Shown piece by piece: positions 13,396 through 23,303 of a DNA stretch of 27,429 nucleotides. Below the pieces are notes generated by a model, which was not told the origin of the DNA, ran no database searches, and worked only from the letters and a program-made list of their open reading frames with translations. A program made the position numbers and the translations under genes. Position 1 is the stretch's first letter. Every line of letters starts with the position of its first letter. The DNA is from an uncultured Brevibacterium sp. (GTDB lineage: Bacteria; Actinomycetota; Actinomycetes; Actinomycetales; Brevibacteriaceae): NCBI GenBank assembly GCA_943914815.1, contig CALUDL010000015.1, forward strand, positions 1 to 27,429, written 5' to 3'.

Positions 13396-15776
13396 GAATT
13401 CCGTCGCGCATCACGCAGACGTTGACGCGCCTGCTGTTCGATCATGGACTGCCGCTGCAACTTGGCGCGGTAGGTTTCAGGGTCTGGCTCTGCAGCGTTT
13501 TCTGTGTCTTCAGTGCTGCCAGTACCTTCCGCGCTGTCAGCGTCTTCAGCACCGTCAACGTCGATTGGTTCGGTGAGGAACTGTGGCGGTTCAGCGTAAC
13601 GGTTCTCTTCGACCGCTTTCTGGGCGTCTTCAGGGGACATCCGTTCTGTGGGAACCCCTTCGAACACACCTCGTGGTGCGATCGGTTCAAAGGTGTCGGC
13701 AACGTCTGTTGATTCTTCACCGCCGATCATCGCGTCAACCACACGCTGAATGTGTTCAGCGACCTCGTTGACGGAACGGCCCGCTGGAATCACCGCGTAA
13801 CGGTCAGGTTCGGCTTCTGCCAGGCGTAGGAAACCGGCGCGCACGCGATCCTTAAACTCAAGACTCTGTTTGTCTAGATGGTTAGCGTCTTCACGGTTCC
13901 CCATGCGTTCGGCGGCCACGCGCGGGTCAATGTCCAGAACCAGCGTGAGGTTTGGAACCAGCCCCGAGGTCGCCCACCGCGACAAGGCCAGCACATCGTC
14001 CTCAGACAGCTCACGACCTCCGGCCTGGTAGGCGAGCGAAGAGTCAATGTAGCGGTCAGTGACAACCGCCCCACCCTGTTCCAGGTTCGGGTTGACGAGG
14101 GTCGCAACGTGGTGTGCCCGGTCAGCTGCGTACAGGAGCGCTTCTGATTTCTTTGACACCGCTTCACCGTCAAGCAACACGCTGCGAATGGACTTACCCA
14201 CAGGTGTGCCTCCGGGTTCGCGGGTCGCAATAACGGGGTCAAAGCCGCGGGATTCTAGGTGTTCGACCAGTTTGCGGATCTGGGTGGTCTTCCCAGCCCC
14301 GTCCCCTCCTTCGATCGCAATGAAAAGCCCCGTGGAAGGCACTACGGGTTCTGGGACGGCAAGGGAGTTGGCGCCGGTGTCCTGTGGTTCGTCCGCCGAG
14401 GTGGTCTTCGCTGGCAGCACGCGTGTTTCCTGATCTTCAGCGGCTGCGACAGCTGGTTCTGTGACGCTAGGCGAGTTGTTGCCGGACACCTGGAACGCGT
14501 TCATCAAGTCAACGCCCATTCCGCGCACACCCATAGGTGAGAACAGGAAGATCGCCAAGATTCCAGTTGCAAAAGCTAGAAGTCCTACAGCGCTGAACGC
14601 TACACCGGAGGCGGACAGCACCCACGTGGTCACGGGTGACAAGTGGAGGTCGAACGTGAGATCAAGACCACAGAGCAGAGTGGCCAACAGGGCACCTGCA
14701 GCGAGGCCCACGCGGCGTGAGAATTCGTACTTTTGAGCGCGTACACCCACGCCCACGCTGAACGCGGTGAGTGCCATGAGTACGGCTTTTCCAGAAAGTT
14801 CGTCAATCAACCCTGCGCAGATCATCAGCAGTCCAGCTGCGACCAACGCGAACGCGGTGAGGCGTGGACGGGTCATGCCGGGAGCAAAAGTGGGACCAGA
14901 CTCGTATCCGGCAGCCCAACCCAAAAGAACCGAAGCGGTCATCAGTCCGATAGCACCCTGACCGTATCCCCCGTCCACGGTGGCGGGAAGAGGAAGTATG
15001 AACAGTGCGCCCAGCACGGCGAACAGCGCGTAGCAGGCCCACGGAAAAGCAATCGCCATGTGACCGCGAGAGCGTTTGATGGCCAGGGTGTGAGGGAACG
15101 TGTGAAGGTCGTCGATGTCACGGTCAGACGCAAGAGGGAACACCAAAACCATGAGTGCTGCCACAATAAGCAGGATCGCCCCGACAAACAGGAGCCAGCG
15201 CAACGCGTGAGCACCGGCCGGGACCCCGTGTTCCAGCTCAAAGTAGTACGTGACCAGCAAGAAGATTCCAACAGCTACGCCACCTGTGCGCCACGGTTTG
15301 GTGTGGAGTTCAGGCGCGTGGGCAGCAAGCACACCCACCAACATGCCCAGCAGAGCGGCCACGATCAGGGTGAGCCAGAAAGTAGGAATGAACACAACGA
15401 CGACTGACACGCACGCAGTCGCAGCTGCAAAAAGTGTGAGGAGCTGGGAGCGGACTGACTCTTTGAGCTGTGTCAGCTTTTTAGGCGGAATGAGGACACC
15501 CGCCACCGCGAGCGCAAAGAACGCGAGTAGTCCTGGAACCGCGAAAGATGAGTTGAACCCGCCATCGCGTTGAATCTGGGTGAGTTCGCCGTAGCGACTG
15601 ATATCCATGGCCCCGCCGAACCCGTGGATACCCACAATTGCGAACGAGATCGCCGCTGAGCTCAGCGCGACGAGCCACGCCCCAACTTCGAGCGCGGCGT
15701 GACCAATAGTTCCGGCGTGTGGCTTAGATAGAACAGTTTGAGTATCCACATGGCTAAGCCTACTCGCCCAGCCCAC
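13392..15776 (-). CDS. tmk: Thymidylate kinase fused to a multi-pass membrane domain
   Basis: A 794-residue two-part protein. Residues of about 30-415 hold roughly a dozen hydrophobic helices. A polar Ala/Pro/Glu-rich linker (about 430-480) follows, and residues 482-690 are a complete dTMP kinase: the P-loop IEGGDGAGKTT, REPGGTP, the ADRAHH segment, and DRYIDSSLAYQ (about 574-584). dTMP kinase makes dTDP from dTMP. The acidic C-terminal tail ends in a basic helix. Membrane-tmk fusions are known in actinobacteria such as Streptomyces. What the membrane half does is not known. The frame opens at GTG 15776, but a GTG at 15749 leaves more room for the divergent promoter and may be the true start. 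The stop overlaps holB. Confidence 0.9.
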   Translation of the reverse strand: MGWASRLSHVDTQTVLSKPHAGTIGHAALEVGAWLVALSSAAISFAIVGIHGFGGAMDISRYGELTQIQRDGGFNSSFAVPGLLAFFALAVAGVLIPPKKLTQLKESVRSQLLTLFAAATACVSVVVVFIPTFWLTLIVAALLGMLVGVLAAHAPELHTKPWRTGGVAVGIFLLVTYYFELEHGVPAGAHALRWLLFVGAILLIVAALMVLVFPLASDRDIDDLHTFPHTLAIKRSRGHMAIAFPWACYALFAVLGALFILPLPATVDGGYGQGAIGLMTASVLLGWAAGYESGPTFAPGMTRPRLTAFALVAAGLLMICAGLIDELSGKAVLMALTAFSVGVGVRAQKYEFSRRVGLAAGALLATLLCGLDLTFDLHLSPVTTWVLSASGVAFSAVGLLAFATGILAIFLFSPMGVRGMGVDLMNAFQVSGNNSPSVTEPAVAAAEDQETRVLPAKTTSADEPQDTGANSLAVPEPVVPSTGLFIAIEGGDGAGKTTQIRKLVEHLESRGFDPVIATREPGGTPVGKSIRSVLLDGEAVSKKSEALLYAADRAHHVATLVNPNLEQGGAVVTDRYIDSSLAYQAGGRELSEDDVLALSRWATSGLVPNLTLVLDIDPRVAAERMGNREDANHLDKQSLEFKDRVRAGFLRLAEAEPDRYAVIPAGRSVNEVAEHIQRVVDAMIGGEESTDVADTFEPIAPRGVFEGVPTERMSPEDAQKAVEENRYAEPPQFLTEPIDVDGAEDADSAEGTGSTEDTENAAEPDPETYRAKLQRQSMIEQQARQRLRDARRNS

Positions 15777-15800
15777 GTTACCGCGTAAGGTTAAGCAGTG

Positions 15801-16550
15801 ATGTCACACCACTTGGAATACATAGCGGACACCAGCAAGGGAGCTGTTCGCGACCTCGGCGTTGCCCGGGCCCTACTTGACGACGTCCGCAACGGAACCC
15901 GCGGACCTACCCTGCGGATCTACCAGCCGCAACCTACGGTGGCGTTTGGTGCCCGGGACCGGTTCTCAGACGGGTTCCCGCAAGCCACCCAGGCGGCCCG
16001 CGCCCACGGTTTTACTCCAGCACTGCGGACCCTGGGGGGACGCGCGGCGGCGTACCACCTCGGGAGTTTGGTGCTTGACCATATTGAGCCCGCCAGCACG
16101 CTGTACGGCAAGACCCAGGAGCGGTTCACCCAGTTTGGTGAGCTCTACGCCTCAGCCTTGCGCACGCTGGGTGTGGATGCGCGCGTTGGTGAGATTCCTG
16201 GCGAGTACTGCCCGGGCGAGTTTTCGGTCAACGCGGCCGGGCGCATCAAGGTTATTGGTACGGCACAGCGGGTGACCAATAAGGGGTGGTTGTTTTCGTC
16301 CTCGGTGATTGTGACGGATCCGCAGCCCATTCGCGCGTGCCTGACCGAGGTCGAAGCTGCCCTGGGCGTGGAGTGGGATCCGCAAACGGGCGGGGCGTTG
16401 AGTGAGCTCCACCCGGGGATTACGGTTGAGGACGTCAAAAACGCGTTCCTGGCCGCGTACGCCACGGAGTGGGACCTCCATGAGACCGCGCTCACCAGTG
16501 AGGTTGTCGAAGCCTCCCGCGCATATGACGAGAGGCACCGGCTGGAGTAG
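15801..16550 (+). CDS. Lipoate-protein ligase A family protein
   Basis: A 249-residue member of the biotin/lipoate ligase fold. It shows RIYQPQPTVAFGARD, TLGGRAAAYH (residues 78-86, the equivalent of the RRxTGGG-H segment), then GEYCPGEFSVN and GRIKVIGTAQRV, with Lys150 as the expected catalytic lysine, and WLFSSSVIV. Such enzymes attach lipoate or octanoate to the E2 and H proteins of 2-oxoacid dehydrogenases and the glycine system. Whether this one is a ligase, an octanoyltransferase or an amidotransferase cannot be told. The ATG at 15801 is preferred to the GTG codon directly before it. It is divergent from tmk, and its stop directly abuts the topA stop (tail to tail, no gap). Confidence 0.82.
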   Translation: MSHHLEYIADTSKGAVRDLGVARALLDDVRNGTRGPTLRIYQPQPTVAFGARDRFSDGFPQATQAARAHGFTPALRTLGGRAAAYHLGSLVLDHIEPASTLYGKTQERFTQFGELYASALRTLGVDARVGEIPGEYCPGEFSVNAAGRIKVIGTAQRVTNKGWLFSSSVIVTDPQPIRACLTEVEAALGVEWDPQTGGALSELHPGITVEDVKNAFLAAYATEWDLHETALTSEVVEASRAYDERHRLE

Positions 16551-19286
16551 TTAGCTCTTCTTCTCGGTGGTCTTCCGGGTAGTCGTCTTCTTCGCGGTGG
16601 TGCGCTTCTTGGCGGGCCCCTTGGCGCGTTTTTCGGCCAGGAGTTGGAACGCGCGTTCTGCGGTGATGGTCTCTACCGAGTCGTCTTTACGCAGGGTCGC
16701 GTTGGTGGTGCCGTCGGTGACGTAGGGGCCAAAGCGACCGTCCTTGACAACGACGGGCTTCTTGGTTTCGGGATCTTCGCCGAATTCCTTGAGCGGAGCC
16801 GCCGCTTTGCGCCCACCGCGCGTCTTAGGTTGCGCGTAGATCGCCAGCGCTTCTTCGACTGTGATGCTGAAGATCTGCTCTTCGGATTCCAGCGACCGCG
16901 AGTCGGTTCCCTTCTTCAGGTACGGCCCGTAGCGTCCGTTTTGCGCGGTGATGTCCACGCCTTCTTGGTCTTGGCCAACGACCCGGGGCAGGCTCAGAAG
17001 TTTCAGTGCTTCTTCGAGCCCAACGGTCTGCAGGTCCATGGATTTAAACAGCGAGGCGGTGCGTGGCTTTGGTTTCTTGGTGCCGCGTTTGGCGGGGGTG
17101 TCGGATTCGGGCAGCACCTCGGTGACGTAGGGGCCAAAGCGCCCGTTCTTGGCTACGATCGTGTGCCCGGTTTCTGGGTCCACGCCAAGTTCGCGGTCAC
17201 CGTCGCCTTGGGTTTCGATGAGTTCGCGGGCTTTTTCGGCCGTGAGTTCGTCTGGGGCCAGGTCGTCTGGCACGGAAACGCGTTTGGGTTTTTCTGGGTC
17301 GTCGCTGGGGACTTCCAGGTATGGCCCGTACCGTCCCACGCGCAGGGTCACGTCGTCAGCGATCTGCACGGTGTTGACTTCGCGGGCGTCAATGTCACCG
17401 AGGTCGTCCACGGTTGGTTTGAGTCCCGGGTGGTCGCCGGCTGGCTGGTCGCCACTTGGGCCGTCGGTGACTGTAGCGCCGGCGGCACCGGTTCCAAAGT
17501 AGAAGTCGGAGAGCCACTGTGTGCGGTCGAGTTCACCTGCGGCGATGTGGTCGAGTTCGGTTTCCAGATCAGCAGTGAACTGGTAATCCACGAGTCCGCC
17601 AAAGTGCTCTTCAAGCAACCTAACCACGGAGAACGCAAGCCAGCTGGGCACCAGAGCGTTTCCACGCGGGCGCACGTACCCGCGGTCTTGGATCGTGGAG
17701 ATGATGGCCGCGTAGGTGGATGGGCGTCCGATTCCCAGTTCTTCCAAGCGTTTGACCAGGCTGGCTTCTGTGTACCGAGGTGGTGGCGCGGTTGTGTGCC
17801 CCGCGGCTTCTGCTGAGTGGACGGCAAGTTCTTGGCCTTCTGTGACTTGTGGGAGTCGTGAACCAGCGTCACCGGAGTCATAGCGGCTTGCGTCGCGGCC
17901 TTCTTCGTAGGCGGCGAGGAATCCGCGGAAGGTGATGACCGTTCCCGAGGCGGTCATGCCTGCCGTTGCCCCGTCCCCGAGGTGGCTGCTGAGGTCCGCA
18001 CTGATTTTCATGGTGGCGGTGGAGCCTTTTGCGTCGGCCATCTGGGAGGCGACAGTGCGCTTCCAGATCAGGTCGTAGAGTTTGAATTCGTCGCTAGACA
18101 GTTTGCCCTGCACTTGGGCGGGCGTGCGGAACGAGTCACCTGCCGGACGGATCGCTTCGTGCGCTTCCTGCGCACCCTTCTGCTTCTTTGCGTACATCCG
18201 TGGGGAGCCGGGGACGTATTCGGGCCCATAGAGTTCGGTGACTTGCTTGCGGGCGGCGGCGACGGCCTCGGCGGACAGGGCCGAGGAGTCCGTACGCATA
18301 TATGTGATGTATCCGTTTTCATACAGCGACTGGGCAACGCGCATGGCCTGGCGGGAGCTCATGCGGAGTTTGCGGCCGGCTTCCTGCTGCAGAGTTGAGG
18401 TGGTGAACGGGGCGGCGGGCCGGCGTGAGTACGGTTTGGTTTCAAGCCCGGAGACGCTTAAAGGCGCGCCGGCGTTGAGCACGGAGGCGAGCTTGGTGGC
18501 GTCGTCCTTGCCCAGAACGACGACTTCTGAGCTGGCCTTTTTCAGCTGACCGGCGTCGTCGAAGTCGCGGCCGGTGGCAACTTTTTGGCCCAGGTAGGTG
18601 GTGAGTTTGGCGGCGAACTCTTCACCGTCGGCGGCGTCTGGCAGGGCCAGTGCGAGGTCGAGGTCCCAGTAGTCGGCGGGGATGAACTTCATGCGTTCAC
18701 GTTCACGCTCAACAACCAGGCGGGTGGCAACCGACTGGACGCGACCGGCGGACAGCCCGGCACGGACCTTGCGCCACAGAACCGGCGACACTTCGTAACC
18801 GTATAGACGGTCCAGGATGCGACGGGTTTCTTGGGCGTCGACAAGATTGGTGTCGAGTTCGCGCGTGTTTTCTAGTGCGCGGTTGATGGCTTCCGGGGTG
18901 ATTTCGTGGAAGACCATGCGTTTGACGGGGATTTTTGGTTTGAGCACTTCGATGAGGTGCCATGCGATGGCTTCACCTTCGCGGTCCTCATCGGTTGCGA
19001 GGTAGAGTTCGTCGGCGTCCTTGAGGAGCTTTTTAAGTTCGGTGACCTTTTTCTTCTTGCCGGGGTCCACCCGGTAGTACGGGTCGAAGCCGTTGTCCAC
19101 GTCGACGGCGAACTTGCCGTAAGGGCCTTTTTTCATGTCGGCCGGGAGTTCTGAAGGCTGGGGCAGGTCACGGATGTGGCCTACGGACGCTTCCACATCG
19201 TAGCCGTCGCCCAGGTATCCAACGATGGTGCGGGCCTTTGTGGGTGACTCCACAATAACGAGGCGACGTGGCTGAGTGGTTGGCAC
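16551..19286 (-). CDS. topA: DNA topoisomerase I
   Basis: A 911-residue type IA topoisomerase that relaxes negative supercoils. The TOPRIM domain starts at RRLVIVESPTKA (Glu13) and has ATDEDREGEA (Asp99, Asp101, Glu103). The nucleophile is Tyr329 in GYITYMRTDS. From about 640 on come repeated actinobacterial C-terminal modules with the signatures GRYGPYLEVPS, GRFGPYVTEV, GRYGPYLKKG and GRFGPYVTDG. The end is a lysine/threonine-rich tail (KKRTTAKKTTTRKTTEKKS), which in mycobacteria and Streptomyces assists processive DNA binding. Four-cysteine zinc fingers are absent, as expected for the phylum. The start is GTG at 19286 with GAAAGGAC upstream. It lies 66 bp after the methyltransferase gene on the same strand. 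Confidence 0.97.
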   Translation of the reverse strand: MPTTQPRRLVIVESPTKARTIVGYLGDGYDVEASVGHIRDLPQPSELPADMKKGPYGKFAVDVDNGFDPYYRVDPGKKKKVTELKKLLKDADELYLATDEDREGEAIAWHLIEVLKPKIPVKRMVFHEITPEAINRALENTRELDTNLVDAQETRRILDRLYGYEVSPVLWRKVRAGLSAGRVQSVATRLVVERERERMKFIPADYWDLDLALALPDAADGEEFAAKLTTYLGQKVATGRDFDDAGQLKKASSEVVVLGKDDATKLASVLNAGAPLSVSGLETKPYSRRPAAPFTTSTLQQEAGRKLRMSSRQAMRVAQSLYENGYITYMRTDSSALSAEAVAAARKQVTELYGPEYVPGSPRMYAKKQKGAQEAHEAIRPAGDSFRTPAQVQGKLSSDEFKLYDLIWKRTVASQMADAKGSTATMKISADLSSHLGDGATAGMTASGTVITFRGFLAAYEEGRDASRYDSGDAGSRLPQVTEGQELAVHSAEAAGHTTAPPPRYTEASLVKRLEELGIGRPSTYAAIISTIQDRGYVRPRGNALVPSWLAFSVVRLLEEHFGGLVDYQFTADLETELDHIAAGELDRTQWLSDFYFGTGAAGATVTDGPSGDQPAGDHPGLKPTVDDLGDIDAREVNTVQIADDVTLRVGRYGPYLEVPSDDPEKPKRVSVPDDLAPDELTAEKARELIETQGDGDRELGVDPETGHTIVAKNGRFGPYVTEVLPESDTPAKRGTKKPKPRTASLFKSMDLQTVGLEEALKLLSLPRVVGQDQEGVDITAQNGRYGPYLKKGTDSRSLESEEQIFSITVEEALAIYAQPKTRGGRKAAAPLKEFGEDPETKKPVVVKDGRFGPYVTDGTTNATLRKDDSVETITAERAFQLLAEKRAKGPAKKRTTAKKTTTRKTTEKKS

Positions 19287-19352
19287 GAGAGTCCTTTCTC
19301 ACGCAAGTGTGTACGCGTCCACTTGAATGTAGCACTTGTGATGTGCGCGGTT

Positions 19353-20927
19353 TTATGAGTTGGGGTACAAGATACCACTGACAACCGCGTCACGAACCTG
19401 CGCTACGAGTTGCGACGCGAGCATATCAGGCTCCACGTCAAGCAACTGGGCCAGGGCGTGAGCCACTGCCCGCAAGGTGAGGCTGCCGTCTGCGACTCCG
19501 ATACAACCGGCGAACGCGGTGTCTACGGTCATTTCGCGGGCGAACCCGGTTCCCACTTCGATGGTGATGGTCGTGGGCGATTCGTCGCCGGGAGTGAAGT
19601 GGCGGTGTTCGACAACACCTTCGTTGCGGATGAACGCGGTGTCGAGCAGTTCGTTGTCATCTGCCTGGTTGAGCCACTGGATGAGGTCGAAGCGCACATC
19701 GAGGAACTGTGCGATTCCACCGGGGTTGGCTCCTAGCGGGCCGGGGCGGGACTCGAGGTGACGGATGGGAGGAGTCTCCGCTGTGTTGCCGGTAGCGCCC
19801 TCAGCTTCCGCAGCACGGGCCCGCACCTGGATCCACCCGAACGCGATCCGGGTGACACCTCGGGAGGCGAAGTCGTCCAGCCACGCGGCCGTGTCTGCGT
19901 TCCAGCGGGAGCTACCGGGCACCACTCCCCCGTCGCGGATCCACGTTTCAGCGTAGTGGGCGGGGGTGAGCTGTTCGCGTTCGATGACGCTGATGTCGAC
20001 GGTGTTGGGGACCCAGTGGGTGGGGTCTTCGTTGGTGGCGTGTGTGATTTCCCAGTTGCCCAGCAGGCATGCCGTGCCCGAGGTGGTGAGGTGGTTTGGC
20101 AGCTGGGCCAGTAGGGTGCGCATGAGTTGGTCGCCGGTGTGGCCGCCGTCGCGATATTCCAGTGTGGCCGTGTGGCCTTGTGGGGTGATGACGAAGGGTG
20201 GGTTGGAGACGATGAGGTCGAACTGCTCTGGGGTGGGTTCGAAGAGGGAACCTTGGCGGGTTTCGATGTTGTGTGCCCCGTTGAGGGTGGCGTTGGCGCG
20301 GGTGAAGGCGAGGGCGCGGGGTGAGATGTCGGTGGCGATGACGTGGTCGCAGTGGCGGGCCAGTGCGATGGCTTGGATGCCGCATCCGGTGCCCAGGTCA
20401 AGGGCGGTGCGCACGGGGGTGCGTGGGGTGATGTTGAGGAGGGTGCGCCCAGCACCACCCACGCCTAATACGAAGTCGCCGGCGACGGGTTCGTCGCGGG
20501 TGAGGGTGCCGTGGTCGGAGAAGAGCCAGAGGTGGTCGGGGGTGCTGTCAGGGGTGGGTTCGCCTGCTTGGTCGCTTAAGCCCGGTGGCACTTCGATGGC
20601 GCGGAGGGCGAAGGGAGCGTGTACTGTCCCGGCGCGTTCGCGTAGAGCACCGGTTGCGGTTGCCGCGTCGAAAAGGTGGGTGCCAAGGGAGGTGCGGACG
20701 ACCTCGGCGTCCATGGTGGCCGCGCACACGAAAAGGTTCGCCAGCACCGAAAGCGGGTCCGTGCGACCGGTCAGAAACCAGCGTGCGGGGGCGGCGTTGT
20801 TGCGGGTGAGGGCGTCGTCGATGTCTGCGCCCCACAGTTCGCGCAGGCCAACGGGGGTGAACCGGTGGTGGTTCAGGGCGTGGCGCAGGGTGTTGCCGGT
20901 GGTCTGATCAATCGTGAGCACAGGCAC
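19353..20927 (-). CDS. SAM-dependent class I methyltransferase (NPPF type)
   Basis: A 524-residue protein with a central methyltransferase fold. Motif I is ALDLGTGCG (about 175-183), VIATDISPRAL is motif II, and the catalytic loop DLIVSNPPF sits at 237-245. The NPPF motif occurs in enzymes that methylate planar amino or amide nitrogens (PrmC-like glutamine, RsmC-like guanine, or N6-adenine). The N-terminal 150 residues and the C-terminal domain are of the kind seen only in actinobacterial relatives, so the target is unknown. The start is GTG at 20927. It is divergent from the helicase gene 67 bp away and is followed by topA, a conserved neighbourhood in actinobacteria that suggests a role around rRNA, translation factors or DNA. 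Confidence 0.85.
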   Translation of the reverse strand: MPVLTIDQTTGNTLRHALNHHRFTPVGLRELWGADIDDALTRNNAAPARWFLTGRTDPLSVLANLFVCAATMDAEVVRTSLGTHLFDAATATGALRERAGTVHAPFALRAIEVPPGLSDQAGEPTPDSTPDHLWLFSDHGTLTRDEPVAGDFVLGVGGAGRTLLNITPRTPVRTALDLGTGCGIQAIALARHCDHVIATDISPRALAFTRANATLNGAHNIETRQGSLFEPTPEQFDLIVSNPPFVITPQGHTATLEYRDGGHTGDQLMRTLLAQLPNHLTTSGTACLLGNWEITHATNEDPTHWVPNTVDISVIEREQLTPAHYAETWIRDGGVVPGSSRWNADTAAWLDDFASRGVTRIAFGWIQVRARAAEAEGATGNTAETPPIRHLESRPGPLGANPGGIAQFLDVRFDLIQWLNQADDNELLDTAFIRNEGVVEHRHFTPGDESPTTITIEVGTGFAREMTVDTAFAGCIGVADGSLTLRAVAHALAQLLDVEPDMLASQLVAQVRDAVVSGILYPNS

Positions 20928-20994
20928 TACTCTACGGGGCGGTTTGGGCTGAGGGCTACGGGGTTGTGTTGAGCGTGACCGCTAAGGTTGGGGT

Positions 20995-23274
20995 GTGCTG
21001 ATTGATCTGGTGACTGCGTTTGGCGAGCGGGCTGACCGTGTGACGCATGCGCGCAGTTTTCCTGCGCGGGAGGCGCAGTTTGCGGATTGGCCCAAGTGGG
21101 TGAGTCCCGAGGTCGTTCACGCGTGGCAGGTCACGGGTATTGACCGTCCGTGGCGGCATCAGGTGGAGGCGGCGCAGCGGGTGTGGGAGAACGATGATGT
21201 TGTCATCGCTACGGGCACGGCGAGCGGGAAGAGTCTGGGGTTTTGGTTGCCGGTGACGCAGGCGGCGTTTGAGTGCCGGGGTGCGTTGCCCACCAAGGTG
21301 GCGACGACTCTATATATTTCCCCTACGAAGGCGTTGGGGCATGATCAGTTGTCGAAGCTCGTGTCGTTGCCTCTGCAGGGGGTGCGGGCGGGCAGTTTCG
21401 ATGGGGACACCTCGGAGGCGGACCGGCAGTGGGCCCGGCAGCACGGCAACATCATTTTCACCAATCCCGATATGTTGCATCGCAGCATTTTGCCTGGTCA
21501 TGAGCGGTTTCGCCGGTGGTTTAAGAACTTGCGGTTTGTGGTTGTTGACGAGGCGCACAGGTACCGAGGCGTGTTCGGGTCGCATGTGGCGTTGGTGTTG
21601 CGCCGGTTGTTGCGGGTGGCGGCGTTGTACGGGGCGCGGCCCACGGTGGTGGGGGCGTCTGCGACGATGGCTGACCCTGCGGGAGCGTTTGGCCGGTTTA
21701 CGGGCCGGGAGGCGTATGCGGTGACGGAGGATACGTCGCCTAAGGCTGCTGGCACGTTTCTTTTGTGGGAGCCGCCGTTGGTGGCTGGTGAGGAGGCGCA
21801 ACGCCGGTCGACGATCAGTGAGGCCACGAGCATGCTGGTGGATACGACGTGCGCGGGGGTTCGGTCGATTGCGTTCATTGCGTCGCGTGCGGGAGCCGAG
21901 GCGTTAGCGGACTCGGTACGTAGCCAGGTGGGGCAGATAGCGCCGGAGTTGACCACCTCGGTCGCGGCGTACCGGGGCGGGTACTTGCCGGAGGAGCGCC
22001 GGGCCTTGGAGACGGGCTTGCGCGGGGGCAAGTTGCGGACGGTGGCCTCGACGAGCGCGCTGGAGTTGGGGATTGACATCAGCGGGTTGGACGTGGTGGT
22101 GATCGCAGGCTGGCCGGGCACGTTGGCGTCGTTGTGGCAGCAGGCCGGGCGCGCGGGCCGGGCGGGGCAGAAGTGGTTGGCGGTGTTGATCGCCAGGGAT
22201 GACCCGTTGGACACGTATGTGGTGCACAACCCGGAGCATGTGTTTGACGCCCCGGTTGAGGCAGGTGTCATTCACCCGGAGAACCCGTATGTGATGGCGG
22301 GGCATTTGTTGGCCGCAGCTGCTGAGGAGCCGTTGACGGAAGATGACTGCCGGTTGTGGTTTGGCGAGCGGGCCGTTGAGGTGGCGCGCGAGCTGGCGGA
22401 GGCGAAGTATTTGCGTGCGCGGCCCACGGGGTGGTTTTGGGCGAAGGCGGAGTCTGCGGCGGCGTTGACGGATATTCGCGGGTCTGGTGGCGCGCAGGTG
22501 CGGTTGGTGGATCAGGCGACGGGCATGTTGTTGGGCACGGTGGATGATGCGGCTGCGCCCCGGCAGAGTTTCCCAGGTGCGGTGTATGTGCATCAAGGTG
22601 AGACGTTTTCGGTGTTGGAGTTGGATTTGGCCGAGCGGGTGGCGTTGGTGGCGCCCGCGACGGTGGATTACACGACACAGGCGAGGTCGGTGACGGAGAT
22701 TCGTGTGGTGGGCACCGAGGGGTCTCGTGGGCTACCCAGTGGGTGCCGGGTGTTTCACGGGGCTGTTGAGGTGACGACCCAGGTGACGGGGTACATCATG
22801 CGGCAGAACGGCACGGGCGTGGTGTTGGGTGAACGGCCGTTGGATTTGCCGGCGCAGACGTTGCGCACGCATGCGGTGTGGTGGACGGCGCCGGATTCCG
22901 TGGTGGAGGACGCCGAGGTGGTTGCCGGTGATCTGCCCGGCGCTGTCCACGCGGCTGAGCATGCGTCGATTGGGCTGTTGCCATTGTTTGCCGGGTGTGA
23001 CCGGTGGGACATTGGCGGGGTTTCTACCGCCAGGCACGCCGACACCGGGCAGGCGACCGTGTTTGTGTATGACGGGCAGTCCGGTGGTGCGGGGTTTGCC
23101 GAGCGTGGCTTTGAGGTTTTTGAGGAGTGGCAACGAGCCACGCTAGAGGCGATTGACGCGTGTGAGTGCGCTACTGGTTGCCCGTCCTGTGTGCAAAGCC
23201 CCAAGTGCGGCAACGGCAACGAGCCTCTTGATAAAGACGCGGCGCTGCGGTTACTGCGGGAGGTGCTGGGGTAA
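20995..23274 (+). CDS. DEAD/DEAH-box helicase, MrfA/YprA type with C-terminal cysteine cluster
   Basis: A 759-residue superfamily 2 helicase. Motif I is ATGTASGKS (72-80), motif II is VVDEAH (DEAH at 185-188) and motif III is GASATM (220-225). The second RecA domain carries TSALELGIDISGLDVV and QQAGRAGRAGQ. The C-terminal domain (DUF1998) ends with four cysteines in CECATGCPSCVQSPKCGNGN; Bacillus MrfA uses such a cluster for metal binding. MrfA acts with the exonuclease MrfB in repair of mitomycin crosslinks; no MrfB is next door here. The start is GTG at 20995, with AAGG about 10 nt upstream. It is divergent from the methyltransferase. A DNA repair role is inferred from the family. Confidence 0.9.
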   Translation: MLIDLVTAFGERADRVTHARSFPAREAQFADWPKWVSPEVVHAWQVTGIDRPWRHQVEAAQRVWENDDVVIATGTASGKSLGFWLPVTQAAFECRGALPTKVATTLYISPTKALGHDQLSKLVSLPLQGVRAGSFDGDTSEADRQWARQHGNIIFTNPDMLHRSILPGHERFRRWFKNLRFVVVDEAHRYRGVFGSHVALVLRRLLRVAALYGARPTVVGASATMADPAGAFGRFTGREAYAVTEDTSPKAAGTFLLWEPPLVAGEEAQRRSTISEATSMLVDTTCAGVRSIAFIASRAGAEALADSVRSQVGQIAPELTTSVAAYRGGYLPEERRALETGLRGGKLRTVASTSALELGIDISGLDVVVIAGWPGTLASLWQQAGRAGRAGQKWLAVLIARDDPLDTYVVHNPEHVFDAPVEAGVIHPENPYVMAGHLLAAAAEEPLTEDDCRLWFGERAVEVARELAEAKYLRARPTGWFWAKAESAAALTDIRGSGGAQVRLVDQATGMLLGTVDDAAAPRQSFPGAVYVHQGETFSVLELDLAERVALVAPATVDYTTQARSVTEIRVVGTEGSRGLPSGCRVFHGAVEVTTQVTGYIMRQNGTGVVLGERPLDLPAQTLRTHAVWWTAPDSVVEDAEVVAGDLPGAVHAAEHASIGLLPLFAGCDRWDIGGVSTARHADTGQATVFVYDGQSGGAGFAERGFEVFEEWQRATLEAIDACECATGCPSCVQSPKCGNGNEPLDKDAALRLLREVLG

Positions 23275-23289
23275 GAAGGTTACTTCGGC

Positions 23290-23303
23290 AGGGGCATGCC
23301 CCT
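23290..23303. repeat. 14-bp GC palindrome after the helicase gene
   Basis: AGGGGCATGCCCCT is a perfect palindrome 16 bp beyond the helicase stop. The loop is too short and the following T-run too weak for a confident terminator, though that is its most likely role. Confidence 0.4.

Noticed and set aside
14733..15407. 224-codon plus-strand frame opposite the membrane part of tmk
   Set aside because: It is antisense to a clear membrane domain, is rich in His, Arg and Gln as expected for a complement of hydrophobic codons, and has no family resemblance.
16644..17816. Long open frame antisense to topA (390 codons)
   Set aside because: It is a shadow of the GC-rich topA gene; its protein is low-complexity in Val, Gly and Phe and has no recognisable domain.
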